DNA of 56,816 nucleotides from Rhodospirillales bacterium (GCA_028818855.1 JAPPMY010000091.1:1-56816); one strand, 5' to 3'; positions 8,424 to 18,498 are shown, counted from the stretch's first letter. Notes: generated from the letters alone by a model not told the origin. Made by a program: numbers and translations.

Positions 8424-10713
8424 GCAGCCTGAGCGCGTTGCCGATGACGGAGACCGAGGAGAGGCTCATCACGGCGGCGGCGATCATGGGCGAGAGCAGG
8501 ATGCCGAAGGGAGGGAACAGCACGCCGGCTGCGACGGGGATGGCCAGGGCGTTGTAGACGAAGGCGAGGAAGAGGTTCTGGCGCACGTTGCCCAGGGTCG
8601 CGCGCGCGAGCCGGCGGGCGCGCACGATGTCGCGCAGGTCACCCTTGACCAGCGTGATGCCCGCGCTCTCCAGCGCGATGTCCGCGCCGGTGCCGATGGC
8701 GATGCCGACGTCCGCCGACGCCAGGGCCGGGGCGTCGTTCACCCCGTCGCCGGCCATGGCGACGGTCAGGCCCTGCCCGCGAAACCGCTCGACGAGGGCG
8801 GCCTTCTCCTCCGGCACGAGGGCTGCGTGCACCTCGCCGATGCCGAGGGCGCCCGCGACGAGGGCGGCCGCGCGGGGACTGTCGCCGCTCGCCATGACGA
8901 CGCGAAGGCCCATCGCTTCAAGCTCCCGCATCGCAGCGGGGGCGCTCTCCCGCACCCTGTCGGCGACCGCGATCACGCCCGCGAGCACGCCGTCCACGGC
9001 CACGAACACGACCGTCTTGCCCTCGCCCTCCAGCGCGCCTGCCTCTGCCTCGTGTGCGCCGAGCGCGACGCCCAGGGCCCGCATCATGGCGGCGTTGCCG
9101 AGCGCGACGTCGTGGCCCGCGACACGGCCATGCACGCCCCGGCCGGCCAGGGAGTCCACGTCGCTCACCCCGAGGTAGGGGGCGCCCGCCGCCTCGGCCG
9201 CGTCCACGACCGCGTCGGCGAGGGGGTGCTGTGCGCTCCGCTCCAGCGCCGCTGCGAGCGCGAGCAGCCGGGTGCGGTCGAGACCGGCCAGCGGGATCAC
9301 GTCGGTCACGGTGGGCCGGCCCTCGGTCAGGGTGCCGGTCTTGTCCACGACCAGCAGGTCGGCCCCGGCGAGCCGCTCCAGCGCCTCGGCATCGCGCACC
9401 AGCACGCCGGCCCGGGCGCCGCGCCCGGCCGCCACCATGATCGACATGGGCGTCGCCAGCCCGAGCGCGCAGGGGCACGCGATGATGAGCACGCTCACCG
9501 CCGCGCTCAGTGCGTAGGCCAGCGCGGGCGCGGGGCCGGCCACCGACCAGCCGATGGCAGCGAGCACGGCGACGGCGACCACGGCCGGCACGAAGACGCC
9601 GGCGACCCGGTCGGCCAGCGCCTGGATCGGCGCGCGGCTGCGCTGGGCCTGGGCCACCAGGGCGACGATACGGGCGAGCGTGGTCTCAGGCCCGACGCGC
9701 TCCGCCCGCATCACGAGGCTGCCGGACTTGCTGAGCGTGCCGCCGGTCAGCGGATCGCCCGGCGTCTTCTCCACGGGCAGCGGCTCGCCGGTGAGCATGC
9801 TCTCGTCGACGGTGGCGCTGCCCTCGCTCACGAGGCCGTCCACGGGCACGCTCTCGCCGGGGCGCACGCGGAGCAGGTCGCCGGGGCGGACGGCGTCGAG
9901 CGGCACGTCGGCCTCGCCACCCTGCTCCAGGCGGCGCGCGGTCTTGGGCGCGAGGCCCATGAGCGCGCGGATGGCATCGCCCGTCCGCTCGCGGGCGGCC
10001 GTTTCCATGAGCTGCCCGACCAGCACCAGCACCAGGATCACCGCCGCCGCCTCGAAATAGGCCGGCGGCTGCCCGCCCGGGCCGAGAACCGCGACAGGGA
10101 AGATGCCCGGCGCGAGCAGCCCTGCCAGGCTGAAGAGCCAGGCGGCACCGGTGCCGAGCGCGATCAGCGTCCACATGTTGGGCGAGCGGTTGCGGACCGA
10201 GGCCAGCCCGCGCAGGAAGAACGCGCGGGCGATCCAGAGCACGGGCGTCGCCAGCAGGAATTGCAGGGCGACGAAGAGGCGCGGGCCGAGCCAGGCGTCG
10301 AAGGGGATGCCGGCGTGGCTCCCCATCTCCAGCGCGAACACGGCGCCCGCGAGCGGCGCGGCAAGCCGGAGCCGGCGCCGCAGGTCGCCCAGCTCGGGCG
10401 AGGGCCCCGCATCGGCCGCCGGCACCATGGGTTCAAGCGCCATGCCGCAGATCGGGCAGTCGCCGGGCACGGGCTGCACGATCTCGGGGTCCATCGGACA
10501 GGTGTAGAGGCTCCCCTCGGGCGCAGGCGCGGGCGCAGGGCGGCCGTTCAGGAAGTCCTCCGGCGTCGCGATGAACCGCTCCCTGCACCGGGCGCAGCAG
10601 AAATAGAACGTCCGCCCCCCGTGCCGGGCCGTGTGGCGGGCGCCGTCGCGCTGCACCGTCATGCCGCAGACGGGATCGCGCGCCGCGTCCTCGACGGGTG
10701 TGTGGCAGTCCAC
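8407..10713 (-). CDS. Copper-translocating P1B-type ATPase with YHS/heavy-metal-binding N-terminus
   Basis: Exports Cu(I) across the inner membrane at the cost of ATP. The 768-residue protein has no classical GMxCxxC heavy-metal-associated domain. Instead it has a YHS/TRASH-like DPVCGM (Cys16) with CCARC (39-43), then a CPM...CPICGM metal-binding segment (72-91). Later come the actuator motif MLTGEPLP, the membrane CPC motif in [11 protein letters not shown], the phosphorylation site DKTGTLTEG, and the hinge [13 protein letters not shown] 10713 is chosen because GCGAGG lies 6 nt upstream and it falls after the promoter; the frame stays open further upstream into cueR. Transcribed from a CueR-type promoter at 10746-10776. 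Confidence 0.93.
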   Translation of the reverse strand: MDCHTPVEDAARDPVCGMTVQRDGARHTARHGGRTFYFCCARCRERFIATPEDFLNGRPAPAPAPEGSLYTCPMDPEIVQPVPGDCPICGMALEPMVPAADAGPSPELGDLRRRLRLAAPLAGAVFALEMGSHAGIPFDAWLGPRLFVALQFLLATPVLWIARAFFLRGLASVRNRSPNMWTLIALGTGAAWLFSLAGLLAPGIFPVAVLGPGGQPPAYFEAAAVILVLVLVGQLMETAARERTGDAIRALMGLAPKTARRLEQGGEADVPLDAVRPGDLLRVRPGESVPVDGLVSEGSATVDESMLTGEPLPVEKTPGDPLTGGTLSKSGSLVMRAERVGPETTLARIVALVAQAQRSRAPIQALADRVAGVFVPAVVAVAVLAAIGWSVAGPAPALAYALSAAVSVLIIACPCALGLATPMSIMVAAGRGARAGVLVRDAEALERLAGADLLVVDKTGTLTEGRPTVTDVIPLAGLDRTRLLALAAALERSAQHPLADAVVDAAEAAGAPYLGVSDVDSLAGRGVHGRVAGHDVALGNAAMMRALGVALGAHEAEAGALEGEGKTVVFVAVDGVLAGVIAVADRVRESAPAAMRELEAMGLRVVMASGDSPRAAALVAGALGIGEVHAALVPEEKAALVERFRGQGLTVAMAGDGVNDAPALASADVGIAIGTGADIALESAGITLVKGDLRDIVRARRLARATLGNVRQNLFLAFVYNALAIPVAAGVLFPPFGILLSPMIAAAVMSLSSVSVIGNALRLRAARV

Positions 10714-10745
10714 CGTTGGCCTCGCCGGGTCCCTCTCCTCACGCG

Positions 10746-10776
10746 AAGGTAGGAATTCCAGTAACTGGAAGGTCAA
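10746..10776 (-). promoter_or_regulatory. CueR-type promoter/operator for the copper ATPase
   Basis: Read on the reverse strand: TTGACC (-35, bases 10776-10771), a 19-nt spacer, then TACCTT (-10, bases 10751-10746). The spacer holds the dyad TTCCAGTTACTGGAA. A 19-bp spacer with a central dyad is the mark of promoters activated by MerR-family regulators through DNA distortion. The first 10 bases (TTGACCTTCC) match the start of characterised copA/CueR promoters. It sits 33 bases upstream of the ATPase start. Confidence 0.85.
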
Positions 10777-10790
10777 GGGGTCTCGCGGCC

Positions 10791-10821
10791 TTGACCTTCC
10801 AGTCACAGGAGCCTTTATGGG
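10791..10821 (+). promoter_or_regulatory. CueR-type promoter/operator for the cueR-cytochrome c transcript
   Basis: Forward strand: TTGACC (10791-10796), a 19-nt spacer, then TATGGG (10816-10821). The spacer starts TTCCAGTC and continues with an imperfect repeat half. This is a second MerR-type promoter, facing away from the ATPase promoter 14 bp to the left, so cueR and the genes after it are probably also copper-induced. Confidence 0.75.
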
Positions 10822-10839
10822 AGTCACGCGGAGGCGGCG

Positions 10840-11244
10840 ATGAAGATCGGCGACGTTGCGCAAGCGAGCGGGCTGTCCGCCAAGACGATCCGCTACTACG
10901 AGGACATCGGCCTCGTCCGGCCGGTGCGGGGCGAGAACGGCTATCGCGCCTTCGTCGAGACCGACGTGCACAAGCTGCGGTTTCTCGCCCGTGCGCGCTC
11001 GCTCGGATTCTCGATCAGGGAGTGCCGCACGCTGCTCTCGCTCTACGAGGACCGCGAGCGGGCGAGCGCCGACGTGAAGGCGCTGGCGGAAGCGCACCTG
11101 CGGCGGATCGACCGCAAGATCGCGGAGATGGAGGGGCTGCGCGGCACGCTCGCCACCCTCGTGGAGCGCTGCCACGGCGACGCGCGGCCCGACTGCCCTA
11201 TCCTGGACGACCTCGCCGGCCCGGCCAGCGGAGGCGAACGATGA
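10840..11244 (+). CDS. cueR: MerR-family copper regulator, CueR type
   Basis: Cytoplasmic transcription factor of 134 residues that activates copper-efflux promoters on binding Cu(I). It has the MerR winged-helix N-terminus ([20 protein letters not shown], then EDIGLVRP and NGYR), a dimerisation helix, and the metal loop CHGDARPDC. That loop has two Cys with seven residues between them, the spacing of Cys112/Cys120 in E. coli CueR; this marks Cu(I)/Ag(I) rather than Hg or Zn sensing. ATG 10840 has GAGGCGG upstream. Its stop overlaps the start of the next cytochrome gene (ATGA). Confidence 0.92.
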   Translation: MKIGDVAQASGLSAKTIRYYEDIGLVRPVRGENGYRAFVETDVHKLRFLARARSLGFSIRECRTLLSLYEDRERASADVKALAEAHLRRIDRKIAEMEGLRGTLATLVERCHGDARPDCPILDDLAGPASGGER

Positions 11245-11666
11245 TGAAGGTCTTGAAGGACAAGCTCTACCTCGTCGCGCTCGCGGCCGCGGCGATCGCA
11301 GGCGTGGTCGGGTGGACACAGTGGTTCGCCGGCGCGCCGGCGCACTCCGACGGCGCCGCCGTGACCATCACGATCCCGGCGCTCTCCGCCGAGGCGAAGG
11401 CGGGCCAGGCGCTGTTCGAGGAGAACTGCATGACCTGCCACGGGCCCCACGCGACCGGCTCGGACCAGGGGCCGCCGCTGGTCCACCGGATCTACGAGCC
11501 GAACCACCATGCCGACATCTCGTTCATCCTCGCCGTGCGCAACGGTGTTCGCGCCCACCACTGGCCCTTCGGCGACATGGCGCCGGTGGACGGCGTCTCG
11601 GACAAGGACACGCTCAGGATCATCCTCTACGTGCGCGAGCTTCAGCGGGCCAACGGTATAGAATGA
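11241..11666 (+). CDS. Monoheme c-type cytochrome, membrane-anchored or exported
   Basis: A 141-residue protein with an uncleaved anchor or signal sequence ([20 protein letters not shown]) followed by a short linker and a class I cytochrome c domain. The heme site is [18 protein letters not shown], and late Met candidates lie in [11 protein letters not shown]. It starts at ATG 11241, overlapping the cueR stop by 4 nt. It is therefore translationally coupled to the copper regulator and probably copper-induced. Possible roles are periplasmic electron transfer or Cu(I) oxidation; the sequence does not decide. Confidence 0.85.
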   Translation: MMKVLKDKLYLVALAAAAIAGVVGWTQWFAGAPAHSDGAAVTITIPALSAEAKAGQALFEENCMTCHGPHATGSDQGPPLVHRIYEPNHHADISFILAVRNGVRAHHWPFGDMAPVDGVSDKDTLRIILYVRELQRANGIE

Positions 11667-11776
11667 GCGGCCAAGCGAGCCGATTTCCGCCGCGCGACAG
11701 GGCCGGCGCGGTCGAACCCGGCCGGCGAACGACCACATCATCCGAGTACCCGAACGCCAACGACGAGGACAGGACA

Positions 11777-12289
11777 ATGATGAAACTGACGGGAGCCAGC
11801 ATCTTCCTGGCCGCCGCCACACTGGTCGCGGCCACCCAGGGGGCGAGCGCGGCAGAACAGGCGCGGGCTGCGATGATGAACGCGAACGGAGAGTCGGTCG
11901 GCACGGTGACGCTGAGCGAGACGCCGCAGGGCACGCTCCTGCACGCGACGCTCGAGAACCTGCCGGCGGGCGCCCACGCCTTCCACGTTCATGCGGTAGG
12001 CGTCTGCGAGCCGCCCTTCAAGTCCGCCGGCGGGCATTTCAACCCGGAGGGCAAGAAGCACGGCATCAACAACCCTGAGGGGATGCACGCGGGCGACATG
12101 CCCAACATCCACGTGCCGGCCTCGGGCACGCTGGAGATCGAGGTCTTGAACACGCTGCTCCGGCTCGACGACGCGCTGTTCGACGAGGACGGCGCGGCGA
12201 TCGTGATCCACGAGGGACCGGACGACTACGTGACCGATCCGGCCGGCGCCGCCGGCCCCCGCATCGCCTGCGGGGTCATCGGCAAGTAG
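11777..12289 (+). CDS. sodC: Cu/Zn superoxide dismutase, periplasmic
   Basis: Converts superoxide to O2 and H2O2 in the periplasm. The 170-residue product has a signal peptide ending ASA-AEQA and the copper ligands FHVHAVG and GGHFNPEGKKHG. Zinc-side residues include HAGDMPNI (Asp), and a further copper His is in VIHEGPDDY. Disulfide Cys lie in GVCEPPF and IACGV. It starts at ATG 11777 (a second ATG follows directly). The gene is 110 nt after the cytochrome gene on the same strand and completes a copper/redox-stress group. Confidence 0.95.
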   Translation: MMKLTGASIFLAAATLVAATQGASAAEQARAAMMNANGESVGTVTLSETPQGTLLHATLENLPAGAHAFHVHAVGVCEPPFKSAGGHFNPEGKKHGINNPEGMHAGDMPNIHVPASGTLEIEVLNTLLRLDDALFDEDGAAIVIHEGPDDYVTDPAGAAGPRIACGVIGK

Positions 12290-12396
12290 CGGCGCAGTCT
12301 CCGGGGGGCGAGGGCGCGCGCGGCGCCTGCCCCCTCCCCTCCGCGCGGCCGGTCTCCCGGTTGCGGGCGCCGGGGCGCGTCCGCTAGGACTGGGGC

Positions 12397-13473
12397 ATGA
12401 GCGAACGCACGGGCGCGGCCTTCGGCTTTACCGTGGGCCCGGTGATGCCGGCGGCGCAGGACGGCCCCGCCGGCGACCGCGAGCGCTATCGCGAGATGCT
12501 GGAGGACTGCCGCTACGGGCAGTCGCTGGGCTTCGGCAGCGTCTGGCTGCTGGAGCATCACTTCACCGACTACTACCCCTCGCCCTCGCCGCTGCTCTTC
12601 CTCAGCCATGTCGCGGCTGCCTGCCCCGGCCTCGGGCTCGGCACCGCGGTCATCGTGCTGCCCTGGTACGAGCCGGTGCGCTTCGCGGAAGAGCTGGCGA
12701 TGCTGAGCATCATGACCGACGCCGAGCTGCATATCGGGCTCGGGCGCGGCGTGGCCCGCATCGAGTACGCCGCCCGCGCCATCGACATGGCGCACTCGCG
12801 AGACCTCTTTCGCGAGCACTACGAGATCGCCGACGGGCTGCTGCGCGGCGCGCCCTTCCGCTACGAGGGCACGCACGCCACGATCCCGCGCCAGGTGACG
12901 CTCCGGCCGGGCCCGGCGCGGGAGCGCATCCATTTCTACGGCGCCTGCAACAACCCCGGCACGGCCGAGCGCATGGCGGAGATGGGGCTCGGCCTGCTCT
13001 GCACGTCGGCCTCGCCCTTGCCACAGAACGCCGATTCCATCGGCGCGTGGAAGGCGGTCACGGCAGTCAGGGGCGGGCGGGCGGACGCCAACATCCCGCT
13101 CTGGGTCCATTGCTTCATCGCCGACGACGAGGCGCAAGCGAAGGAGGAGGCGATTGCCTGCCTCGCCGAATTCTTCCGCGCGGTGGTGGCGCACTACGAG
13201 ACCCACGCCAACCCGTGGAAGGACGTGCCCACCTACGAGCGCAACGTGCAGCAGATGGAGCGGATGGAGGCGATGGCCGACCCGGCCAACCTGCCGCCCT
13301 TCCTGGAGCATCAACTGGTGGGCACGCCCGAGCAGGTGGCCCGTCAGGTACGGCGCTACCGGGAGATCGGCGTCACGCAATTCGCCATCAACACCGCGCA
13401 GCCGGGCCGGGCCGCCGAGAGCCGGCGCGGCTCGATGGAACGCTTCGCCCGCGAGGTGATGCCGCTGGTGTAG
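12397..13473 (+). CDS. Luciferase-like (LLM class) flavin-dependent oxidoreductase
   Basis: A 358-residue TIM-barrel monooxygenase of the bacterial luciferase/alkanal monooxygenase superfamily. Typical features are GFGSVWLLEHHFTDYYPSPSPL early, LGLGTAVIVLPWYEPVRFAEELAMLSIM, ELHIGLGRGVA and a late VGTPEQVARQVRRYREIGVTQFAI. Such enzymes use reduced FMN (less often F420) to oxidise small organic or sulfur compounds. The substrate is unknown. It begins with ATG 12397. No partner flavin reductase is adjacent. The gap before it is GC-rich and shows no clear gene. Confidence 0.88.
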   Translation: MSERTGAAFGFTVGPVMPAAQDGPAGDRERYREMLEDCRYGQSLGFGSVWLLEHHFTDYYPSPSPLLFLSHVAAACPGLGLGTAVIVLPWYEPVRFAEELAMLSIMTDAELHIGLGRGVARIEYAARAIDMAHSRDLFREHYEIADGLLRGAPFRYEGTHATIPRQVTLRPGPARERIHFYGACNNPGTAERMAEMGLGLLCTSASPLPQNADSIGAWKAVTAVRGGRADANIPLWVHCFIADDEAQAKEEAIACLAEFFRAVVAHYETHANPWKDVPTYERNVQQMERMEAMADPANLPPFLEHQLVGTPEQVARQVRRYREIGVTQFAINTAQPGRAAESRRGSMERFAREVMPLV

Positions 13474-13546
13474 GCCGCGGACCCCGGTTCGAGTAGTCAC
13501 GGACGGTGGTAGTGTGGGGCGTCGTGCGGGGGAGCGGGGCACCGGG

Positions 13547-14905
13547 GTGACGAGACGGATCGCCATCGTCGGCGGCGGAATATCGGGGCTGGGTGTGGCC
13601 TGGGCGCTGCATCGGCAGCCCGAGCGCTTCGACTTCCGGCTGTTCGAGGCGCAGGCGCAGGTGGGCGGCAACGCCATCACGGCCGACATGCCGCAGGACG
13701 ACGGCACGTCGATACCGTTCGACATTTCCGTCACCGCCTGCATCCCCTCGGTCTACCACCACATTCTCCTGCTCATGCAGCAGCACGGCATCGAGCTGGT
13801 CGATACCCGCTTCAGCTATAGCGTGAAGTACCGGGGCGGGATTTACGCGCACGATTTCGATTCCGACATCAGGCGGCAGTTGCAGCCCGAGATCGCGAAG
13901 TTCCAGCGGCTCCTGAAGCGCCTGAAGCGGTTCGGCCGGCTCAACCGGTCAAGATCCAGGCTGCTCAACGCGCTCAACCCCTACAACTACGTCAGCATGG
14001 GAACGGTCCTCAACCTGGGCAGGTTCTCCGGCGATTTCAGGTACAAGATTCTGAAACCCATGTTCGTCAATTTCCTGATGGCGACGAACGTGTTCGACAT
14101 GCCGGCCTCGCTCTTCTCGCGCTACCTGGAGTTCTTCGACATCGAAAGCGCGACGCCGATGCAGACCTGGGAGCGCGGCACGCGGCGCATCTACGAAACC
14201 ATGTCGGCCGGCTTCAAAGACAAGATCTACCTGGAGCGGCCGGTGCGAAGGGTCCTTCGGCGCTCATCCGGCGTCGTCGTGGAGGACGAGAGCGGCGGGA
14301 CGGAGACGTTCGACGACGTGGTCTTCGCGTGCAACGCGAACCAGACGCTGATGATGCTCGACAAACCGACCGTGCTGGAGAGCGTTATCCTGTCCTCGAT
14401 CCGCTACGAGAGCGAATTGCACAACCACACGATCGTTCACTCGGACGGCTCGATCCTGCCGGACAACGAGGCGAAGCCCCTCGCCACCCGGAGCAACCAC
14501 ATCGAGCAGTACGGCGCGAGGCCCGACAACTACGAGATCACCTACATCATGCACAACCAGCAGCCCTGGGCGAACCGCTCGGACAAGCCGTGCCTCGTGA
14601 CCTACAACCCGATCAGCCGCATCGACGAGAACAAGATCATCAAGAGATGGTGGTTTCAGCACATCGTGCACGACGTGCGTCACATCGCGGTCCTGATCCA
14701 CCTGTTCCGCTTCGTGCAGGGCAGGCGGCGCACCTGGCACTGCGGCGCGCACACGCTCATCAACAGCCAGGAGACCTGTTTCGTCACCGGCCTCGTCACC
14801 GCGCGGCAGCTCGGGGCGGACTACCCGTTTCAGGATACGGAGGCGCGAAGGTGGTTCAACTTCTACGGGCGCACGATGTACGGCAGGCGCTTCAGGAAGG
14901 CGTGA
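13547..14905 (+). CDS. FAD/NAD-binding protein resembling the COG2907 family
   Basis: A flavoprotein of about 452 residues with an N-terminal Rossmann motif (IAIVGGGISGLGVAWAL) and the FAD-contacting acidic residue in FRLFEAQAQVGGNA. The middle is a substrate domain rich in aromatic and basic residues. The end, GAHTLINSQETCFVTGLVTARQLG, resembles the second FAD-binding region of amine-oxidase-like proteins. COG2907 members are often encoded with fatty-acid cyclopropane-type genes, but no such partner is here. Starts at 13514 (GTG) or 13547 (GTG) are both possible; I prefer 13547 because the Rossmann strand follows directly. Function unproven. Confidence 0.75.
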   Translation: MTRRIAIVGGGISGLGVAWALHRQPERFDFRLFEAQAQVGGNAITADMPQDDGTSIPFDISVTACIPSVYHHILLLMQQHGIELVDTRFSYSVKYRGGIYAHDFDSDIRRQLQPEIAKFQRLLKRLKRFGRLNRSRSRLLNALNPYNYVSMGTVLNLGRFSGDFRYKILKPMFVNFLMATNVFDMPASLFSRYLEFFDIESATPMQTWERGTRRIYETMSAGFKDKIYLERPVRRVLRRSSGVVVEDESGGTETFDDVVFACNANQTLMMLDKPTVLESVILSSIRYESELHNHTIVHSDGSILPDNEAKPLATRSNHIEQYGARPDNYEITYIMHNQQPWANRSDKPCLVTYNPISRIDENKIIKRWWFQHIVHDVRHIAVLIHLFRFVQGRRRTWHCGAHTLINSQETCFVTGLVTARQLGADYPFQDTEARRWFNFYGRTMYGRRFRKA

Positions 14906-16997
14906 GCTGCGCCTTGCCGGCGACGGCGAGGACGAAGGCGTAGGCCATCGCGACCTCGACCAGCCGGCGGAAGCGGCCGGAGGCGCCGCCGTGGCCGGCC
15001 TCCATGTTGGTGTGCAGCAGCAGCGGCTGGTCGCCGGCCTTGAGGTGGCGCAGCTTCGCCACCCACTTCGCCGGCTCCCAGTAGGTCACGCGCGGGTCGG
15101 TCAAGCCCGCCGTCGCGAAGATCGCCGGGTAGGCCTGGGCCGTCACGTTCTCGTAGGGCGCGTAGGCGGCGATGGTGCGGTAGGCGTCCTCGTCCTCGAT
15201 GGGGTTGCCCCATTCCGGCCATTCCGGCGGCGTCAGCGGGAGATCCGCGTCGCACATGGTGTTGAGCACGTCGACGAAGGGCACCTCGGCGACGATGCTG
15301 GCGAAGAGGTCGGGCCGCATGTTGGCGACCGCTCCCATCAGCATGCCGCCGGCGCTGCCGCCGTGGGCCGCAATCCGCCCCTTGGCTGTGTAGCGCTCGG
15401 CGATCAGGTGCTCGGCGGCGACGATGAAGTCGGCGAAGGTGTTGGTCTTCTTCGCGAGCTTGCCGTCGAGGTACCAGCCGTAGCCGCAGTCCGAGCCGCC
15501 CCGGATGTGGGCGATGGCGTAGACGAAGCCGCGATCCACCAGGCTGAGCCGGTTGGTGGAGAATGCCGCCGGGATCGCGTGGCCGTAGGAGCCGTAGCCG
15601 TAGAGGAGGAGCGGCGCGGAGCCGTCGAGCGGTGTCGTGCGGCGGTGGAGGAGCGAGACCGGCACGCGGGCGCCGTCGTGGCTCACGGCCGAGAGCCGGC
15701 GGGTGACGTAAGCGGCGGGATCGTGCCCGCTCGGCACCTCCTGGGTCTTGCGCAGCGTTCTGGCGCGGGTGCGCATGTCGTAGTCGTAGGTCTGCCGCGG
15801 CGTCGTCATCGAGCTGTAGACGAAGCGGAGAGTCGCGGTCTCGAACTCGTAGCCGGGCAGCAGCACGAGGTCGTAGGCCTCCTCCTCGAAGACGATCGCG
15901 TGGGCCGCGCCGTCCCCCAGATCGGTGACGACGACGCGCGGCAGGCCGCCGACGCGCTCCAGCCGCACGTGGTGGCCGGCGAAGAGAAGCTGGCTGCGGA
16001 CGTAGGTTCCGGCTTCGTGGGGGAGCCAGTCGCGCCACGCCGCGCGGCCCGGCGTCTCCAGCGGTGCGGTCATGATCTTGAAGTCGGTCGCGCCGTCGGC
16101 GTTGGTGAGGATGTAGAGCAGCCCGCCACGCAGGGAGACATCGTACTCGACGCCGCGCTCCCGCGCAGCGACGACGCGGGGCGCGCTCTCGGGCGCGGCG
16201 GAATCGATCAGGTGAACCTCGGAGGTCGTGTGGTCGTGCGCCGAGATCATCACGAAGCGACGGCTCTCGGACTCGCCGATTCTGATGAAGAAGCCCGGAT
16301 CGGCCTCCTCGTAGACCACCGGGTCCGCGCCCGGATCGCTGCCGACCCGGTGGCGGCGCACCTGGTAGGGGCGGTGGTTCTCGTCGAGCACGGTGTAGAA
16401 GACGGTTTCGCCGTCGGCCGCCCAGATGGCCTCGCCGTGGGCGTCCTCGACGGGCCCGTCGACGACCGCGCCCGATGCGATGTCGCGGACGAAGAGGCGG
16501 TAGCGCTCCGAGCCGTTGAGATCGAGGGTGTAGGCGAGGCGGCGGTGGTCGTGGCTGTGCTCGCAGTCGCCGATCCTGAAGTAGGCCTCGCCCTCGGCCT
16601 CTCGGTTGCCGTCGAGCAGCAGCACCTCCGCCGTCTCGTCCTCGTGCGGGGCGCGGCAGTAGAGCGGATGCTCGCCGCCCTCGGCGTAGCGGACGTAGTA
16701 GGCCCACGCCCCGTCCGGCGCGGGCACCGATGACTCGTCCTCCTTCATGCGCCCGCGCATCTCGGCGTAGAGCGCCTCCCGCAGCGCCTCGTGGGGCGCG
16801 AGGAAGGCTTGCGCGTGATCGTTCTCGGCCTCCAGGTAGGCGCGGATATCCGGGTCGAGCGCATCGGGCTCGCGCATGACCCGCTGCCAGTCGGGATCCT
16901 TGAGCCAGGCGTAGTCGTCGCTGCGGCTGATCCCGTGCAGCGTCGACGTGACGGGTCTGCGGGCCGCGACGGGGGGCTTGGAGGCGGGAGCGGACAT
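14892..16997 (-). CDS. Oligopeptidase B (S9A prolyl-oligopeptidase family)
   Basis: Serine peptidase of 701 residues that cleaves short peptides after basic residues in family members. The N-terminal beta-propeller begins around DDYAWLKDPDWQ. The catalytic domain near the C-terminus has GGSAGGMLMGAV (Ser), TAGLTDPRVTYWEP (Asp) and NMEAGHGGASGR (His). No signal peptide, so cytoplasmic. ATG 16997 has GGAGAG upstream; an in-frame extension to 17096 has no family resemblance. Its 3' end overlaps the FAD protein gene by 14 nt in convergent orientation. Confidence 0.92.
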   Translation of the reverse strand: MSAPASKPPVAARRPVTSTLHGISRSDDYAWLKDPDWQRVMREPDALDPDIRAYLEAENDHAQAFLAPHEALREALYAEMRGRMKEDESSVPAPDGAWAYYVRYAEGGEHPLYCRAPHEDETAEVLLLDGNREAEGEAYFRIGDCEHSHDHRRLAYTLDLNGSERYRLFVRDIASGAVVDGPVEDAHGEAIWAADGETVFYTVLDENHRPYQVRRHRVGSDPGADPVVYEEADPGFFIRIGESESRRFVMISAHDHTTSEVHLIDSAAPESAPRVVAARERGVEYDVSLRGGLLYILTNADGATDFKIMTAPLETPGRAAWRDWLPHEAGTYVRSQLLFAGHHVRLERVGGLPRVVVTDLGDGAAHAIVFEEEAYDLVLLPGYEFETATLRFVYSSMTTPRQTYDYDMRTRARTLRKTQEVPSGHDPAAYVTRRLSAVSHDGARVPVSLLHRRTTPLDGSAPLLLYGYGSYGHAIPAAFSTNRLSLVDRGFVYAIAHIRGGSDCGYGWYLDGKLAKKTNTFADFIVAAEHLIAERYTAKGRIAAHGGSAGGMLMGAVANMRPDLFASIVAEVPFVDVLNTMCDADLPLTPPEWPEWGNPIEDEDAYRTIAAYAPYENVTAQAYPAIFATAGLTDPRVTYWEPAKWVAKLRHLKAGDQPLLLHTNMEAGHGGASGRFRRLVEVAMAYAFVLAVAGKAQLTPS

Positions 16998-17147
16998 GGG
17001 GGTACTCTCCGGCAGATGACGGCGGACTCCTAGCCCAAGTCCCCGGTCGCAACCACCCTGCGGAGCGGCGGCAACCTCGGGATGCCTTCGCGGCACCGCG
17101 CCGATCGATTATGGTCAGGCGCGCCAACGGCAGGGACCGGCCAGACC

Positions 17148-18440
17148 GTGAGTTCGGAACAGACCGCCATTCAGGTGCCGGAGGGCTACAGGGCCCTCGA
17201 CGTGGAGACGCTCGCGCCCTATCTCGCGGGGCTGCCCGCGCTCGGCGCGCGGCTCGGCGGCGGCGCGGACGACTGGCGGGTGGAGGAGGTCGGCGACGGC
17301 AATCTCAACCTCGTCTTCATCGTGCGCGGCCCCGCCGGCGGGCTCTGCGTGAAGCAGGCGCTGCCCTACGTGCGGCTGGTGGGCGAGAGCTGGCCGCTGC
17401 CGCTCGACCGCGCGTTCTTCGAGCACGAGGCGCTGGTCGAGCACGGCCGCCACGCGCCGGGGCTCACGCCCGCCGTCCACCACTTCGACCCGGTGCTGAT
17501 GCTGACGGTGATGGAGCTGCTGGAGCCCCACATCATCATGCGGCGCGGCATGATCCAGGGCATCCGCTACCCGCGGGCCGCCACCGACATGGCGGAATAC
17601 ATGGCGCGCACGCTCTTCTTCACCTCGGACCTCGGCATGAATGCTGCCGAGAAGAAGGCGCGCGTCGCTCTCTTCTGCGGCAACACGGCGCTCTGCAACA
17701 TCACCGAGGACCTGATCTTCACCGAGCCCTACATGGTCCACGACAACAACTGGTGGACCTCGCCGCAGCTCGACGACCTCGCCGCCGCCGTTCGCGCCGA
17801 CGCGGAGCTGAAGCGCGCCGTCTCCGGCCTCAAGTGCAGGTTCATGGGGAACGCGGAGGCGCTGATCCACGGCGACCTGCACACCGGCTCGATCATGGTG
17901 ACGGAGGACGACACGCGGGTGATCGACCCCGAGTTCGCCTTCTTCGGGCCGATGGGGTTCGACACCGGCGCCTTCGTCGGCAACCTGCTGCTCAACTACT
18001 TCAGCCAGGACGGCCACGCGACCGAGGCGGACGACCGCACCGCCTACAGGGACTGGGTGCTGGAGACCGCGGAAGCCTTCTGGCACGCCTTTGCCGAATG
18101 CTATGGCGCGCTCTGGGCCGGGCGCACGGGCGGCGCCTATCCGGCAGCGCTCTTCGCGGGGCCCGAGGGCGAAGCCTCGCTGGAGCAGGCGCGGGACGAC
18201 GCGATCGCCGCGTTGCTCACCGATACGATCCGCTTCGGTGCCGCCAAGATGATCCGCCGGATTCTCGGGATCGCCCACAACATCGACTTCGAATTGATCG
18301 ACGACCCCGACCGCCGCGCCGCCTGCGAGCGCCCTGCCCTGCTGCTGGGCCGGGAGCTGCTGGTGAACGGCGCCGGCTATCGGACGATCCGGGCCGTCAC
18401 CGACGCGGCACGGGAATTCCACGCCCGCGCCGGTGCGTGA
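17148..18440 (+). CDS. mtnK: S-methyl-5-thioribose kinase
   Basis: Phosphorylates S-methyl-5-thioribose at C1 in methionine salvage. The 430-residue protein has the MtnK hallmarks GDGNLNLVFIVRG, VKQALPYVRLVGESWPLPLDRAFFEHEAL, and the kinase catalytic loop IHGDLHTGSIMV with the following DPEFAFFGPMGFD (metal Asp). GTG 17148 is chosen because the family N-terminus begins near there; an ATG at 17082 would add 22 unrelated residues. The isomerase mtnA, often next to mtnK, is not seen in the window. RidA and aminotransferase genes follow. Confidence 0.88.
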   Translation: MSSEQTAIQVPEGYRALDVETLAPYLAGLPALGARLGGGADDWRVEEVGDGNLNLVFIVRGPAGGLCVKQALPYVRLVGESWPLPLDRAFFEHEALVEHGRHAPGLTPAVHHFDPVLMLTVMELLEPHIIMRRGMIQGIRYPRAATDMAEYMARTLFFTSDLGMNAAEKKARVALFCGNTALCNITEDLIFTEPYMVHDNNWWTSPQLDDLAAAVRADAELKRAVSGLKCRFMGNAEALIHGDLHTGSIMVTEDDTRVIDPEFAFFGPMGFDTGAFVGNLLLNYFSQDGHATEADDRTAYRDWVLETAEAFWHAFAECYGALWAGRTGGAYPAALFAGPEGEASLEQARDDAIAALLTDTIRFGAAKMIRRILGIAHNIDFELIDDPDRRAACERPALLLGRELLVNGAGYRTIRAVTDAAREFHARAGA

Positions 18441-18498
18441 CGGCGCGTTGCCCGCTACCATCGAACCGACGACCAACCGCAGGAAACGGAGACCAGAC

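Noticed and set aside
8374-10752. Long + strand frame opposite the copper ATPase
   Set aside because: Low-complexity Arg/His/Gly translation, no ribosome binding site, fully explained by the ATPase gene on the reverse strand.
14863-17127. A 754-codon frame on the same strand as oligopeptidase B, in another frame
   Set aside because: The product is almost entirely Arg, Ala, Gly and Pro, while the alternative frame has all S9 catalytic motifs.
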